A DNA stretch of 64,000 nt, taken from NCBI RefSeq assembly GCF_003991225.1, contig NZ_JTFC01000041.1:1-64000 (forward strand), given 5' to 3'. The notes beneath the pieces are model-generated. The model worked only from the letters and a program-made list of their open reading frames with translations. It had not been told where the DNA came from and searched no databases. Position 1 is the stretch's first letter; each line of letters opens with the position of its first letter. Below, piece after piece: positions 42,543 through 53,208 of this stretch. The translations under genes and the position numbers were made by a program. This DNA comes from Candidatus Kurthia intestinigallinarum (lineage in GTDB: Bacteria; Bacillota; Bacilli; Bacillales_A; Planococcaceae).

Positions 42543-44502
42543 CACACTTGTCTTTCGTACAATGTGGAAAAATAGCCGATTATATGGCCTTTATTTTCTC
42601 GCATTAATTTTTAGTAGTGGTCTTTATTTTTCATTCTTAACTTTAGCTGCTAATCCAAGCGTTGTTGAAATGAACTCAACGAGTATGAAGGCAGGCGCTG
42701 CGTTTGAAGCAGGTTCGGTCATTTTAGTTGTGATTGTTTTCTTCTTCGTACTTTATGCCAATCAATTGTTTATGAAGCGTCGTAGTAAGGAGTTTGGGCT
42801 ATATCAGTTAATTGGACTACCAAAGGGTCGTATTGCACGCATGCTTCTATTAGAAAACAGTGTAATGTGGCTAATCGCCGTAGCTGTTGGTGTTGGAATG
42901 GGCGCAATTTTTAGTCGCTTTTTCGCACTGCTATTTTTAAAAGTTGTCGAAGTTGAACGTAGCGTAACAGTTGAGTTTTCACTAGATGCACTCGTTCAAA
43001 CAGCACTTATTTTTGTTATTTTATTTATTGTGATGTATTTACAGTCACTTCTTCATATGAGCCGTACCAAGTTAATTGATTTATTCCATACGTCTGGAAA
43101 AGCAGAGCAACGCGTGAAACGCTTTTCATGGATTAGCATGATCATTGGTTTTATGGGGATTGGTTTAATCATTTTAGGCTATTATCTCTCAACGCAATTG
43201 CTGACGAGTGATAAATTTAATACAGAAAATGCACTTTATGTGGGCATGTTGACGATTTTAGGGTCGGTTATTATGGGGACGTATATTTTCTTCCGCTTTA
43301 GTGTTTCTGCACTTTTGAATGTACAACGTAAAGCGCGTCAGGGTCATGTAAAAATTGTGGATATTGTTGCGATTTCTCCGATTATGCATCGTATGAAAAC
43401 AAATTCATTGTCCTTATCGTTAATTACGACATTAACAGCACTTGCTCTTGCGGTATTAACGTTATCGTATATCGCGTATACATCAGCAGATACGCGCGCA
43501 AAAGAGGGTATGCCTTTTGATATTGGTACTATTACAGAACAAGCAGTACAACTTGAAAAGGAATTTGATAAGGCTAGCATCGAATATGACAAGTATACAT
43601 TTGATATTCTTGAAGCGAGCTTTGATTTAAAGAATGCGTATTCACGTGAGATACCGGACATTTTACAAGATGATACGATGTCATTGCTTGTTGTTAAAGA
43701 AGGACAAGTAAAAAGTATGATGCCGGATTTAATATTGAACGATGATGAAGTCGCTGTCTTTAACTATGCAAAAATGACAGAGTTCTTTATGCCATTAGAA
43801 AAAAATAAAAAAATTGAGCTTGTTGATTTGAAGCAAAAAGCAACGATTACAATGATTGAAGAGCGCTTTGTATTACCATCGACGCTAAGCAACTCACCGA
43901 TTATGGTCGTATCGGATAGTATGTTTAATGAAATCAAAAAGCATACAATAAAATTGTCTTCTATTCAGTCATTCACTGGTTTCGATATTGAGGATGAACA
44001 GCAATTAGAAAAGGCACAACAAATCTATATGGACACGACGAATGGTATGGCGAAAGTTGGGGAAGGCAAGGATAGTTATAAAATGTCCTTCTCAACACAG
44101 GAGCAACATTATCGCGTATTCCTTGAAACAATGGGGATCGTCATTTTCGTAGCAGGATTCCTTGGCCTAGCATTCCTGTTAACAACAGGGAGTATTTTAT
44201 ACTTCAAACAAATGAGTGAAGCCGAAGATGAAGCACCGCAATTTACGATGCTACGTAAAATTGGCTTTACAGAGCAGGAATTAATGAAAGGTGTAAGCTA
44301 TAAACAACTTTTCAACTTTGGATTCCCATTACTCATTGGGATTTTCCATAGCTATTTCGCTGTAAAAGCTGGCTGGGTTATGTTTGGTATTGGCTTTGAA
44401 AAACCATTTATGACGGTATTAGCAGTTTATATTGTCCTTTACTTAGTATTTGCGCTCTTAACATTACGTTATTATCATAAAATTATCACAAAGAGTTTAT
44501 AA
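42532..44502 (+). CDS. BceB-type ABC transporter permease
   Basis: A 656-residue permease with about ten TM helices arranged 1+3 ... 4+2. A large extracellular domain lies between helices 7 and 8 (about residues 320-535), the bacitracin/lantibiotic-sensing domain of BceB proteins. It has FtsX-type segments at both ends. The start is taken as the ATG at 42532 (MKLSTLVF), with GGCGGTGA upstream. With BceRS-like sensors it should detect and detoxify lipid-II-cycle antibiotics. Confidence 0.93.
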   Translation: MKLSTLVFRTMWKNSRLYGLYFLALIFSSGLYFSFLTLAANPSVVEMNSTSMKAGAAFEAGSVILVVIVFFFVLYANQLFMKRRSKEFGLYQLIGLPKGRIARMLLLENSVMWLIAVAVGVGMGAIFSRFFALLFLKVVEVERSVTVEFSLDALVQTALIFVILFIVMYLQSLLHMSRTKLIDLFHTSGKAEQRVKRFSWISMIIGFMGIGLIILGYYLSTQLLTSDKFNTENALYVGMLTILGSVIMGTYIFFRFSVSALLNVQRKARQGHVKIVDIVAISPIMHRMKTNSLSLSLITTLTALALAVLTLSYIAYTSADTRAKEGMPFDIGTITEQAVQLEKEFDKASIEYDKYTFDILEASFDLKNAYSREIPDILQDDTMSLLVVKEGQVKSMMPDLILNDDEVAVFNYAKMTEFFMPLEKNKKIELVDLKQKATITMIEERFVLPSTLSNSPIMVVSDSMFNEIKKHTIKLSSIQSFTGFDIEDEQQLEKAQQIYMDTTNGMAKVGEGKDSYKMSFSTQEQHYRVFLETMGIVIFVAGFLGLAFLLTTGSILYFKQMSEAEDEAPQFTMLRKIGFTEQELMKGVSYKQLFNFGFPLLIGIFHSYFAVKAGWVMFGIGFEKPFMTVLAVYIVLYLVFALLTLRYYHKIITKSL

Positions 44503-44569
44503 GGCGAAACTTTTTCTAAGAAAATACGTGTTACTATAGAGAGAAAAGAAGTGAATAGGAGAAAAAATA

Positions 44570-45382
44570 GTGGATTTTGATGTGTTATATACCTTGAAGC
44601 TCATTATTATTGGGCTTGTACAAGGCTTTACAGAACCGATTCCGGTATCATCGAGTGGACATGTCATGATAGCGAGTCAGTTGCTTGGTGTAGGGGAGCA
44701 AGGTTTTACGTTCGCCATCTTAACGAATACGGCTTCATTACTAGCCATTCTAATTATTTATCGTCGTGATATTCAGCGTCTAATCGTTGGATTTGTGCGC
44801 TATATAATGACGCGACAAACGCAGTATAAGGCGGATTTCCGCTTTGCGCTATTCGTTATTATTGGGTCGATTCCAGCGGGTATCCTTGGCGTGTTACTAA
44901 GTGATGTCATTGCCGATTCGGTGAGCATGACAGTCATTGCCATGATGCTGTTTGTGACAGGGATTGCGCTATGGCTCATTCGTAATATGAAAGGGAGCAA
45001 AGGAGATCGTGATATTACCGCGAAGGATGCGGTGATTGTTGGCTTAGGCCAGGCTGTTGCCTTAACACCGGGGATTAGTCGCTCGGGTGCAACGGTGATT
45101 TCTGCTGTTGCGGTTGGAATGAAACAGGAAACCGCGCTCCGCTTTTCATTTATGCTCTATATCCCTGTTAGTCTAGGTGGTGTAGTGCTTGGTTTATCCG
45201 ATTTCTTAAATGAATCAAATAAAGCAGATTTAGCGATTCCATATATTGCCGCATTTATCGCCACATTTATGATGACGTACTTTGCGATGAAGTGGTTTAT
45301 GGGCATTATGAAAAAAGGCAAGCTACAATATTTTACTTATTATTGCTTTACAGTTGCTGTGTTATTACTCATATTTTTCTAA
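44570..45382 (+). CDS. uppP: Undecaprenyl-diphosphatase UppP (BacA)
   Basis: A 270-residue polytopic enzyme that dephosphorylates undecaprenyl pyrophosphate. Q18-xxx-E22, the P25-x-SSS-x-H31 segment and PGISRSGATV are the catalytic motifs. The start is GTG at 44570 with TAGGAG upstream. It lies 67 bp beyond the BceB-type permease gene and is likely transcribed with or near it. Overproduction of UppP and a BceAB pump protect against bacitracin through the same lipid target, so the grouping is functionally coherent. Confidence 0.95.
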   Translation: MDFDVLYTLKLIIIGLVQGFTEPIPVSSSGHVMIASQLLGVGEQGFTFAILTNTASLLAILIIYRRDIQRLIVGFVRYIMTRQTQYKADFRFALFVIIGSIPAGILGVLLSDVIADSVSMTVIAMMLFVTGIALWLIRNMKGSKGDRDITAKDAVIVGLGQAVALTPGISRSGATVISAVAVGMKQETALRFSFMLYIPVSLGGVVLGLSDFLNESNKADLAIPYIAAFIATFMMTYFAMKWFMGIMKKGKLQYFTYYCFTVAVLLLIFF

Positions 45383-45385
45383 AAG

Positions 45386-45424
45386 AAAACACGTTCTTGG
45401 GATGAGCCAGGGACGTGTTTTTTT
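45386..45424 (+). terminator. Bidirectional terminator after uppP
   Basis: AAACACGT and ACGTGTTT, imperfect, with a T run. Confidence 0.7.
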
Positions 45425-45427
45425 GCA

Positions 45428-46618
45428 TTAATCAATAACGGCGAACGTCATTATATAATAATCTTTTGCTGGGTAGGGGATGATGGTTCTTGAAAGATGC
45501 TGCCCTGTTTTTAAATTATAGGCATTGATTTCGCCGCGTGTTTTTTCATTTTTTACATATTGCGTGAAAATATAGGCTGTTTGATTGATAACGGTAATTT
45601 GATCAGAATTAGTATCCATTTGTGCTAATTCATTTTTCATTTGTTTATCAATCTTAAATTTCATTGCTGTTATTTTCGTCGTTTTGTCCATCATATAGGC
45701 CTTTTCAAAGGTATCTAAAATGACGAGCTTATTTTGTACAACAGCTAGGGTATCTGGATTGAAGTTTTTATCTTTAATCGCGATTTTTTTCTCTATTTTG
45801 AGTGTCTTAGGATTGAGCTGTAAGAGGCTGCCATTAAATTCATAAACATCTGATTGATAATCTTGTGTGGCAGGAATCACATGTGTTTTTGTAACTGCAA
45901 CATATAATTTTCCATGAAACATTATCATGGATTGATTGCTTGGTAAGGCACTTTGTGTGTATTCCTCCGCTTTTAATGTTAATTTTTTTGCCTGCATAAG
46001 TTTCCCTGTTTTTAAATTTACTTGATGAATATATTATGTAGCGTCAGGGTTTGATGTGGAAATATAGGCAATATCGTGGTGAATATAAATAGACTGGGCA
46101 AAGCCATTTGGAATGGTAACGATTTTTTTAGCATGAGCATTTGCTCGTTTCCAGTAAACAAGCTGCTGTGGTTTCGTATAATCAGCTGCAACGTCATAGA
46201 TGACATACTCGCCGTTTGTATGTAATGTAAAGGACTGTGCATTTTTTTGCTGAGTGGCCTTTAAGGACTGGATTTTGCCGGTCGTTAAATCAACGGTATA
46301 ACGGTCGCTTGAGCTGTTATTTACGAGGTAAGCATCCTTATCGGCTTGTTTAAAGGCAATAGGGTCTGAAATATTCATTTCTGCGCTTCTCGATAAATAA
46401 TTACCTTGTTGATCGATCGTAAAAAAAGCGCCTTTATTTTCTCGCGAGGCATTGGCTTCAGAAAAAGCGAGTATGTATTTTGCACCGTCTAAGGTCAGTG
46501 AATCCGTCGTATTTTCAGGAGTCGCTTGCTCCTTTTTTGCATCAGTCATAATATTGAAAATAATAATCCCGGCAATGATGATAGCACAGCTGGCTAACAT
46601 GAAGAGAATTTTTTTCAT
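45428..46618 (-). pseudogene. Membrane-anchored beta-propeller-like protein interrupted by an in-frame TAA
   Basis: A single frame of 396 codons with TAA at 46034-46036. N-terminal half: MKKILFMLASCAIIIAGIIIFN anchor, then alternating strands (FTIDQQGNYLSRSAEMN, YVIYDVAADYTKPQQLVYWKR). After the stop the frame continues for 12 codons (YIHQVNLKTGKL) to MQAKKLTLKAEE and further strand pairs (QTAYIFTQYVKNEKTRGEINAYNLKTGQHLSR). These short beta-repeat units look like an extracytoplasmic propeller. The ATG has AAAGGAG upstream. CAA at the stop would restore it. Function unknown. Confidence 0.82.
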
Positions 46619-46755
46619 ACATATCAAGTCTCCTTTATAGTAGGATTAATTGGTGTTTTCACCCATGTATAGTATGAGACATGTTTGTTAAAAGTAAATA
46701 GCCAAGCGCTTAAAGAGTACTTTCGCATTAAAGTCTTTTCAGAAGAAGTGTAAAT

Positions 46756-46893
46756 AAAAGAGGCTAGACAAAACACTTTATTTTCATTTTTTAGCGTTCG
46801 CAACGAAAAACCGGAACCATGCCACCGCGCGATTCCGGTTTTTCTTATGCTCATATGAGTGGTTGTTTTTACACTTATGTCCCAGCCTCTTTA
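46756..46893. repeat. GAGGCTGGGACA-type intergenic repeat, copy E
   Basis: Arms AAAAGAGGCTAGACA and TGTCCCAGCCTCTTT with the inner CCGGAACCATGCC hairpin. The right end supplies the TAA stop of the 46891 gene. Confidence 0.88.
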
Positions 46894-47256
46894 AGTCGTT
46901 TGTGCGCTTTTTTTGGCTTTTTTCATTTCTTTAAATGCTTGGAATAAGGAAATAACATAGACTATCCATACGGCATAGCCTGTTGGATTGATGCCATGTT
47001 GTGAACGGCCACCCATCCAGTAAAAAGCAATTGTCAGTAGCATCAATATAGTTGCTTCAACAATACTAAGAAACGCAAATTTTGATTTTGAAATCTTCCA
47101 TGCGAATTTCTCATTTCGTGCAAGGACAGTGCTCACGATGACAAGTGCGACTAAAATTATTAATGGTAGAAATAAGCTGACGCCTTCTTTAAAGAAATCT
47201 AAATACAGAATAAAAATGAATAGCAAATAAGCAAGTATCGCTGTATATTTCTCCAT
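46891..47256 (-). CDS. Four-helix membrane protein of unknown function
   Basis: A 121-residue protein with four hydrophobic helices (starting MEKYTAILAYLLFIFILYLDF) and a basic tail (FKEMKKAKKSAQTT). The start at 47256 has GTGGGTGC upstream. Its stop codon lies inside or next to repeat copy E, so the C-terminal residues may have been altered by insertion of the repeat. I recognise no family. Confidence 0.75.
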   Translation of the reverse strand: MEKYTAILAYLLFIFILYLDFFKEGVSLFLPLIILVALVIVSTVLARNEKFAWKISKSKFAFLSIVEATILMLLTIAFYWMGGRSQHGINPTGYAVWIVYVISLFQAFKEMKKAKKSAQTT

Positions 47257-47407
47257 AATAGCACCCACTTTACATTTATTTACATAATTATACCATGTCT
47301 ATGTGTAAATAAGTAGGTGAAGAGGCCGTGGCCATTAAAGTAACTTGCGTTGAATCAAAATTTTTCAAACGATAATAATTTATTTTTATTCAATAGCATA
47401 AATTTAG

Positions 47408-48457
47408 CTACTTAAAATACTTATCATCATATTTTTTCTTGAGTACTTTCAATTCATTGTTTAGCTGATGCGCGGCATAGTAAAGAGATGGATTACTTTG
47501 CGCAGTCGTACCGTTCTTTCCAAAGAGGCTTTCATAGCGAATGGCACGTGCCGTCAGGGCGTCATTTTCTGTCGTAAACCATTTTCCTTGATCCGCTTCG
47601 ACTTGTTTTAGTTTTTCGACATCATGTAGTAATTGATTGAAATCACTATTTGATTTTAATTGAAGCAGTGATTTGAACGAGAACGTTTTGTTGTTGAAAT
47701 GGAGTGCCCCGCGCCCTTCGCCGTAAAATAATGAAGAAATCGTGACGTTAAATGAACCATTTGATTGAATGCCGGTGAATGTAAATACTAAATCACCAAG
47801 TTGACCAGCGCCCGGCTCTATTTTCCAAGTGGCGGGACTTCCCTGCATAGAAATAATCGTGCTAGCAGATGGATATTTAATAGCGGAAGGAATGCCTGAA
47901 ATGCGCACAACGGCCGATTGCTCATCGGTATAGGATACCGTCACCATCGCATCACTTAGCATACCATTATAAATGTCTCTGCCATTATGATAATAATGCT
48001 GGCCATCAACACCTGTATACGGGTAGCCATCTGAATAAAGAATGCCTTTGTATTCCTTCATACCAGGGTAAAGTGGCTCGCCCTGATGTAATTTTTCATC
48101 ATGGACAAATAGCGCGTTGCTTTCAAAGACAATACCATCGACATAGAGCTTATTTTTGTATGTATTCACGCCCTGATGTTTTTTACCTTTTGCGTAAAGT
48201 ATGCCCTTGTATAATGTGTAGTTTTTTGGAATCGAGCCTTTAACATAGAGTGTATTTTTGTAAAGCACCGTCCCTTTTGCAAGCACCCCTTTTTTATAAA
48301 GTTGCTTTTTAAATACCGTCGTTTTTGTGACAATTTTGCCGGTCTTTGCATTGACGAGCTTGCCCTTAACGACCTTGTAACTCGCGGCTTGTACGGGCGT
48401 TGAGATACTTGAAGCGGCAAGCGTGATGAGTGCAGTTGCTGCAATTAATTTTTTCAT
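47408..48457 (-). CDS. Surface protein with N-terminal YG-type repeats
   Basis: A 349-residue exported protein. The signal peptide covers about residues 1-24 (MKKLIAATALITLAASSIS to VQA). Residues 25 to about 165 are repeats of the form KGKLVNAKTGKIV, YKNTLYVKGSIPK, YKGILYAKGKKHQG and YKNKLYVDG, the same type as the N-terminus of the 5'-nucleotidase at 5454-7493. The rest is a beta-rich segment (about 165-265) and a helical C-terminus (ADQGKWFTTENDALTAR to KYDDKYFK). AGGAGG precedes the ATG. The function is unknown; the repeats probably bind the wall. Confidence 0.85.
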   Translation of the reverse strand: MKKLIAATALITLAASSISTPVQAASYKVVKGKLVNAKTGKIVTKTTVFKKQLYKKGVLAKGTVLYKNTLYVKGSIPKNYTLYKGILYAKGKKHQGVNTYKNKLYVDGIVFESNALFVHDEKLHQGEPLYPGMKEYKGILYSDGYPYTGVDGQHYYHNGRDIYNGMLSDAMVTVSYTDEQSAVVRISGIPSAIKYPSASTIISMQGSPATWKIEPGAGQLGDLVFTFTGIQSNGSFNVTISSLFYGEGRGALHFNNKTFSFKSLLQLKSNSDFNQLLHDVEKLKQVEADQGKWFTTENDALTARAIRYESLFGKNGTTAQSNPSLYYAAHQLNNELKVLKKKYDDKYFK

Positions 48458-48794
48458 AAAGATAGCCTCCTTTTCTTATTAGCGTACCAATAGGAAATAG
48501 AGAAAAATAGCAGACAGAAGCGCTAATTTCAATGAATGAAATGATAGAAACTGTTCATTTTTAGTAAATAAATGAAGATGTATCCATTAATCGTTTGATT
48601 TCAGAAAATAGAATGACGAAAATTACTTATTTTTTAAATAAAGGGTATCTTTTTGTAACATTTTCTAGTTAAAATAGAAATGTTCACAAAATTGAGAAAA
48701 CTTTTGTGGGAATGCACGGAATAAAACGCTACTTTTCGTAGTGATTTATCTGAAAATTCTGTGCAAAATCTATACATATTTAGGGGGATGACAG
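48458..48794. other. Intergenic region upstream of cstA
   Basis: 337 bp between divergent genes. Hairpin-forming CGCTACTTTTCGTAGTG lies at about 48728-48744. GGGGGATGAC supplies the cstA ribosome-binding site. No clear promoter pair or cre site was found by eye. Confidence 0.4.
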
Positions 48795-50585
48795 ATGAAT
48801 GCCATTACACTTGTAATTGGAGCAATCTGTGTGCTAGCAATAGCGTATCGTTTATATGGTATTTTCTTTACGAAAAAAGTATTGAAAATCAATGATGATG
48901 CACCAACGCCTGCACATGAAAAAAATGACGGCAAAGACTATGTGCCGACAAACAAATGGGTGGCGTTTGGTCACCATTTCGCAGCTATCGCGGCAGCAGG
49001 GCCACTTGTAGGACCAATTTTAGCAGCACAGTTTGGTTATTTACCAGGCTATTTATGGCTGTTAATCGGGGCAGTAATCGGGGGTGCCGTGCATGATGCG
49101 GTTGTATTATTTGCGTCGATGATGAAAGGCGGTAAATCATTATCAGAAGTGATGCGTGAGGAGCTTGGTCCAGTAGCGGGTTTTTGTACAGGCCTTGCCA
49201 TGCTATTCATCATTACGATTACAATGGCTGGTTTATCGATGGTTATTTTAGGTGCGTTAGCAGAAAATCCATGGGGTACCTTCGCAGTGGCAGCAACGAT
49301 TCCAATTGCGATGTTAATGGGTGTGATGCAGCGTTTAATGAATAATTTATGGGTTCCGACAGTGATTGGTATTTTACTCTTAGTGGCAGCCGTATTCTAC
49401 GGTCCATACATTGAGGGTACATGGCTAGGAAACGTTTTAACATTAGATAAAGCGACATTATCAATTATTTTACCAGTGTATGCATTTTTCGCAGCAGCTC
49501 TGCCAGTGTGGTTCTTATTAGCACCGCGTGATTATTTAAGTAGTTTTATGAAAATCGGTGTTTTTATTGCACTAATTATTGGCGTCTTTATTATTAATCC
49601 AACAATCCAGTTCCCAGCTATTATTCCAGATTTCATTAATGGTGGCGGTCCAATTGTTGCAGGTCCTGTGTGGCCATTCGTTTCGATTACGATTGCATGT
49701 GGTGCGATTTCGGGCTTCCATGCCTTCGTTGGATCAGGGACAACACCAAAAATGCTTGACCGCTGGGAGGATATCCGCATCGTTGGTTTTGGAGCGATGC
49801 TTGTAGAATCACTTGTCGGGGTGATGGCATTAATTGCCGCAACGGTTTTACATCCGGGCGATTATTTTGCGATTAACTCTACACCTGAAGCTTTCCAAGC
49901 ACTTGGAATGGCGACGGTTGATTTGCCACAGCTTGCGGCAGCGGTTGGTATGGATTTAGAAGGTCGTACAGGTGGTGCTGTAACGCTTGCAGTCGGTATG
50001 GCGTCTATTTTTGCGGGTGTTGAGTGGTTTAGCCATTTAACACGTTATTTCTATCAATTCGTGATTATGTTTGAAGCCGTATTTATTTTAACGGCAATTG
50101 ATGCGGGAACGCGTACAGCACGTTATTTAATTCAAGATTTCTTAGGCAATGTGTATAAGCCACTTAAGAAAACAGATTGGCTACCAGGCACGATTTTTGC
50201 GAGTGCGCTTGCCTGTGTGATTTGGGGTTATTTACTCAACTCAGGTGATATCGCATCTGTATGGGCATTATTTGGTGTATCCAATCAGCTCATGGCCTCA
50301 ATCGGCTTAGCCTGTGGTGTCACGTATGTATTGAAAGTGGCAGACAAACGTATTTATGCGTTAACATGCTTTATCCCACTCGTTTACTTATACATTACGG
50401 TCAATGTAGCAGGGTTCTGGATGGTGAAAAAAGTTTACTGGAATTCAGCAGCAGGTGGCTTCAATGTATTAAACGGTATTTTATCATGTATTATGTTGGC
50501 GCTTGGTATCGTCATCATTATTGCCTCTGCAATGAAGTGGAAGCAACAATGGCAAGATCCACGCTTTGTGAAAACAACGGTATAA
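48795..50585 (+). CDS. cstA: Carbon starvation protein CstA (peptide/pyruvate transporter)
   Basis: A 596-residue polytopic protein with about 16 hydrophobic helices and the CstA signatures FGHHFAAIAAAGPLVGPILAAQFGYLP, GFHAFVGSGTTPKML and the C-terminal GVSNQLMASIGL. Close in length to B. subtilis CstA. CstA-family proteins import peptides or pyruvate on carbon starvation. The start is ATG 48795 after TAGGGGGATG. A terminator follows. Confidence 0.96.
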   Translation: MNAITLVIGAICVLAIAYRLYGIFFTKKVLKINDDAPTPAHEKNDGKDYVPTNKWVAFGHHFAAIAAAGPLVGPILAAQFGYLPGYLWLLIGAVIGGAVHDAVVLFASMMKGGKSLSEVMREELGPVAGFCTGLAMLFIITITMAGLSMVILGALAENPWGTFAVAATIPIAMLMGVMQRLMNNLWVPTVIGILLLVAAVFYGPYIEGTWLGNVLTLDKATLSIILPVYAFFAAALPVWFLLAPRDYLSSFMKIGVFIALIIGVFIINPTIQFPAIIPDFINGGGPIVAGPVWPFVSITIACGAISGFHAFVGSGTTPKMLDRWEDIRIVGFGAMLVESLVGVMALIAATVLHPGDYFAINSTPEAFQALGMATVDLPQLAAAVGMDLEGRTGGAVTLAVGMASIFAGVEWFSHLTRYFYQFVIMFEAVFILTAIDAGTRTARYLIQDFLGNVYKPLKKTDWLPGTIFASALACVIWGYLLNSGDIASVWALFGVSNQLMASIGLACGVTYVLKVADKRIYALTCFIPLVYLYITVNVAGFWMVKKVYWNSAAGGFNVLNGILSCIMLALGIVIIIASAMKWKQQWQDPRFVKTTV

Positions 50586-50587
50586 TA

Positions 50588-50625
50588 AAAAAGGAATCGT
50601 CAGCGAGCTGGCGATTCCTTTTTTT
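50588..50625 (+). terminator. Bidirectional terminator after cstA
   Basis: AAAAAGGAATCGTCAG / CTGGCGATTCCTTTTTTT with a short loop. Confidence 0.85.
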
Positions 50626-50632
50626 ATGAGAA

Positions 50633-51199
50633 TTATTCGATACCGTATTTGATATAACCGATTTGCATTTCACCTGAAGTTTTCATGGCATCAGGCGTTG
50701 AGCGTAATGCCTGTTCTTCTGACATTCCTTGATACTGTACCTTGTAGGCTGCAGGAGACATACCATATTTATTAACAAAAGCCGTTAATGTTTGAGGTTC
50801 GGCCTCGGCTTGTTTAGCGATTTCAGCTTGTTTAGCGTTTTCGGCTTGTTTAGCAGCTTCCGCTTTCTTTGCCGCAATACGTTCGTTTTTAACAATTTTC
50901 TTTTTAATGCCGGTTAGCTTGTTTACTAGTTTGTCTTTTTCATCTGTTTGTTGTAGTTGATTAACGACTTTTTTCGCCTTTTTATAGGTTGCCCAGTCCA
51001 ATTTCTTTTGTGCCTTCGCAACTACTTTGCTGGCATGCTTTTCTTGCTGTTGTACAATCTTTAGTGCTTCCGCTTTCTTTTGCTCGGCCAATTGTGCTGC
51101 TTCCTTTTTAGCAGCAGCTTTTTCTGCTACATCATTCGAGCAGGCAGCTAATGTGAAAAGAAGTAAGACAGCGGTACTTAATTTTGCGATTTTCCTCAT
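50633..51199 (-). CDS. Ltp-like/coiled-coil lipoprotein
   Basis: A 188-residue lipoprotein. The lipobox LAAC is at about residues 17-20, and a long Ala/Lys/Glu coiled coil follows, including four repeats of AKQAE (about 115-135). A C-terminal domain (LTAFVNKYGMSPAAYKVQYQGMSEEQALRSTPDAM) may be a short Ltp-like helical unit. AGGAGTTTTAATA precedes the ATG. A cell-surface role is likely. Confidence 0.85.
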   Translation of the reverse strand: MRKIAKLSTAVLLLFTLAACSNDVAEKAAAKKEAAQLAEQKKAEALKIVQQQEKHASKVVAKAQKKLDWATYKKAKKVVNQLQQTDEKDKLVNKLTGIKKKIVKNERIAAKKAEAAKQAENAKQAEIAKQAEAEPQTLTAFVNKYGMSPAAYKVQYQGMSEEQALRSTPDAMKTSGEMQIGYIKYGIE

Positions 51200-51298
51200 T
51201 ATTAAAACTCCTATTTCTATGTTTCTGATTAGTTTCCAGAAAATAGTATAGGCTTTTTCAAATGAAGTCGCAATAGGCGCTTTAAATCGTCAAAATCA

Positions 51299-53112
51299 TA
51301 TGTATATAATGATAACGATCAAGTGACTTCTGTGAAAATGCCGACGATGGAATTTAAGTATGCATATGACCTAAATGGTGATTTAAGTGCCACTACTTTA
51401 CCATCAGGTATTGAAACAAATTATACTTACAACAGTGATGGTCAAGTAAGTCAAATAAATAATGGCAATGATATAGTTACGTATGAATATGATGAAAATG
51501 GGAATACAAGTGCTATTTTACGAAATAATGAAGCCTTAAAAATATTTATGTATGAGGCTGAAACAAATGCCCTTGCAACCTATACATTAGGCCTGTTTAG
51601 TCAAAAATATGAATATGATGAGACAGAGCGTCTTATCAAGAGTCAAACAGTTTATAATGATGAAACTGCTTTCAATCAAGAAATTACTTATAAAGAAAAT
51701 AGTGATGACATAGACCAACTCAAGTATGGTCTGGACAGTACAAACGCTCATACGTATACAGTTGATACAGATGTTGCGAATAGTCAAACAACTTTAACAT
51801 TAAATGCTGATTTACTTGTACAAGTTGCACGAACAAATGATAGTAACTTATTAAATTCATTAGTTTATACAACAAAACAACAAACGCCTTTTGAAATCAC
51901 TTATGAATACACAAAGAATGGGAATATTTCAAAAGAAACAGTGAATGATACTTCAAGTTCATTTGAATACGATAAAAACGATCAATTAATCAGAGAAACT
52001 TTATCGAACGGTACGATTAATTCTTATGAATACAATGCTGTAGGAAATCGAACGCAATCAGACACAAATGGAATCGTTTCTACATTTACGTATAACGATG
52101 CGAATCAAATTAAAACGAAAAATGATACAGCGTTTGAATATGATAAAGATGGTAATTTACTACAAGATGAAAACTATAAGTACACGTACAACCAGCAACA
52201 ACGCCTTACTCAAGTAAAAACGTTGGAAGGTAACCCAGTTGCTTCTTACACATATGATGAAGATGGTCTACGTTTAACAAAAACAGTTGGTGATACAACA
52301 CATGAATACTTCTATAATAATGAAGTATTAGATATGGAAGTTGTGAAAGTAAATGATACTGTAACCGAGTACCGTTTATATGAATGGAATGGTTATACAC
52401 CACTTGGTATGATAGTGAAAGCCAAAAACAATGTGGATACTTTTGAAACGAAAGCATATCAATTCATCACAAATCATCGTGGCGATGTATTAAGCATTCG
52501 TGATAGTGAAGATAATGAAGTCGCCTCATACACATATGATGCATACGGAAACATTCTTACAGCTGAAGGTGCTTTAGCAAAAGCGAACCCAATTCGTTAC
52601 GCTGGTATTATGATGAAGAAACGAATAACTACTATTTACAAGCACGTTACTATAACCCAGAAAATGGTTCTTTCTTAGCGTTAGACCCACATCCAGGAGA
52701 TGATGACGAACCGCTGTCGCAAAATGGTTATAGCTATGAGAATGGTAATCCAGTGATGAAGATTGATCCTAACGGGAAATTAGCCCAAATATTAGGAGGT
52801 GCTCTGATCAATGCTGTATCCTATATAGCTAAATTAATTGCTAAATATGGAACTAAGAAATTCAAGAAAGAAATATGTTTTAAAGAATTAGGTATTACTA
52901 TGGGTAGAGGTGCTTTATCAGGAGCAATAGGATTAGGTTTAGTTAGTAAATTAAAAAAAGCTGGTGAACTCAGCGATATAGCAGGTAAATTTTTATCTGG
53001 ACATATTGCTCCGGCTGCTTATCTAGTCGGTAATTTTGGTGATTTTTCTAAAGGTTCGTTCAGTGAAAATCAAATACTCTCATATTTTGGTAAAACAGAA
53101 TCTTTTATTTGA
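51299..53112 (+). pseudogene. 5'-truncated, frameshifted Rhs/YD-repeat gene with C-terminal toxin-like domain
   Basis: The YD-repeat frame starts abruptly at about 51299 (YVYNDNDQVTSV) with no ribosome-binding site. It runs through about 20 YD repeats (YEYDENGNTSAI and similar) to NPIRYAGI at 52606, where one base appears to be missing. Restoring it gives YYDEETNNYYLQARYYNPENGSFLALDPHPG, the standard Rhs core end, and then GYSYENGNPVMKIDPNG. After DPNG come 114 residues (LAQILGGALINAVSYIAKLIAKYG to ILSYFGKTESFI) of variable, helical, partly hydrophobic sequence, the position of a polymorphic toxin. The N-terminal secretion and core parts are absent, so it is a reservoir fragment rather than an active gene. 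Confidence 0.88.
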
Positions 53113-53208
53113 GCAGGAATAAAACCTTTTGTACAAAAAATAAAGAATAAGTATACAAAGAAAAAAATGGTGGTTTTAAAGTGAAGTTTGAAAGGCGTGA
53201 AATAAGAT

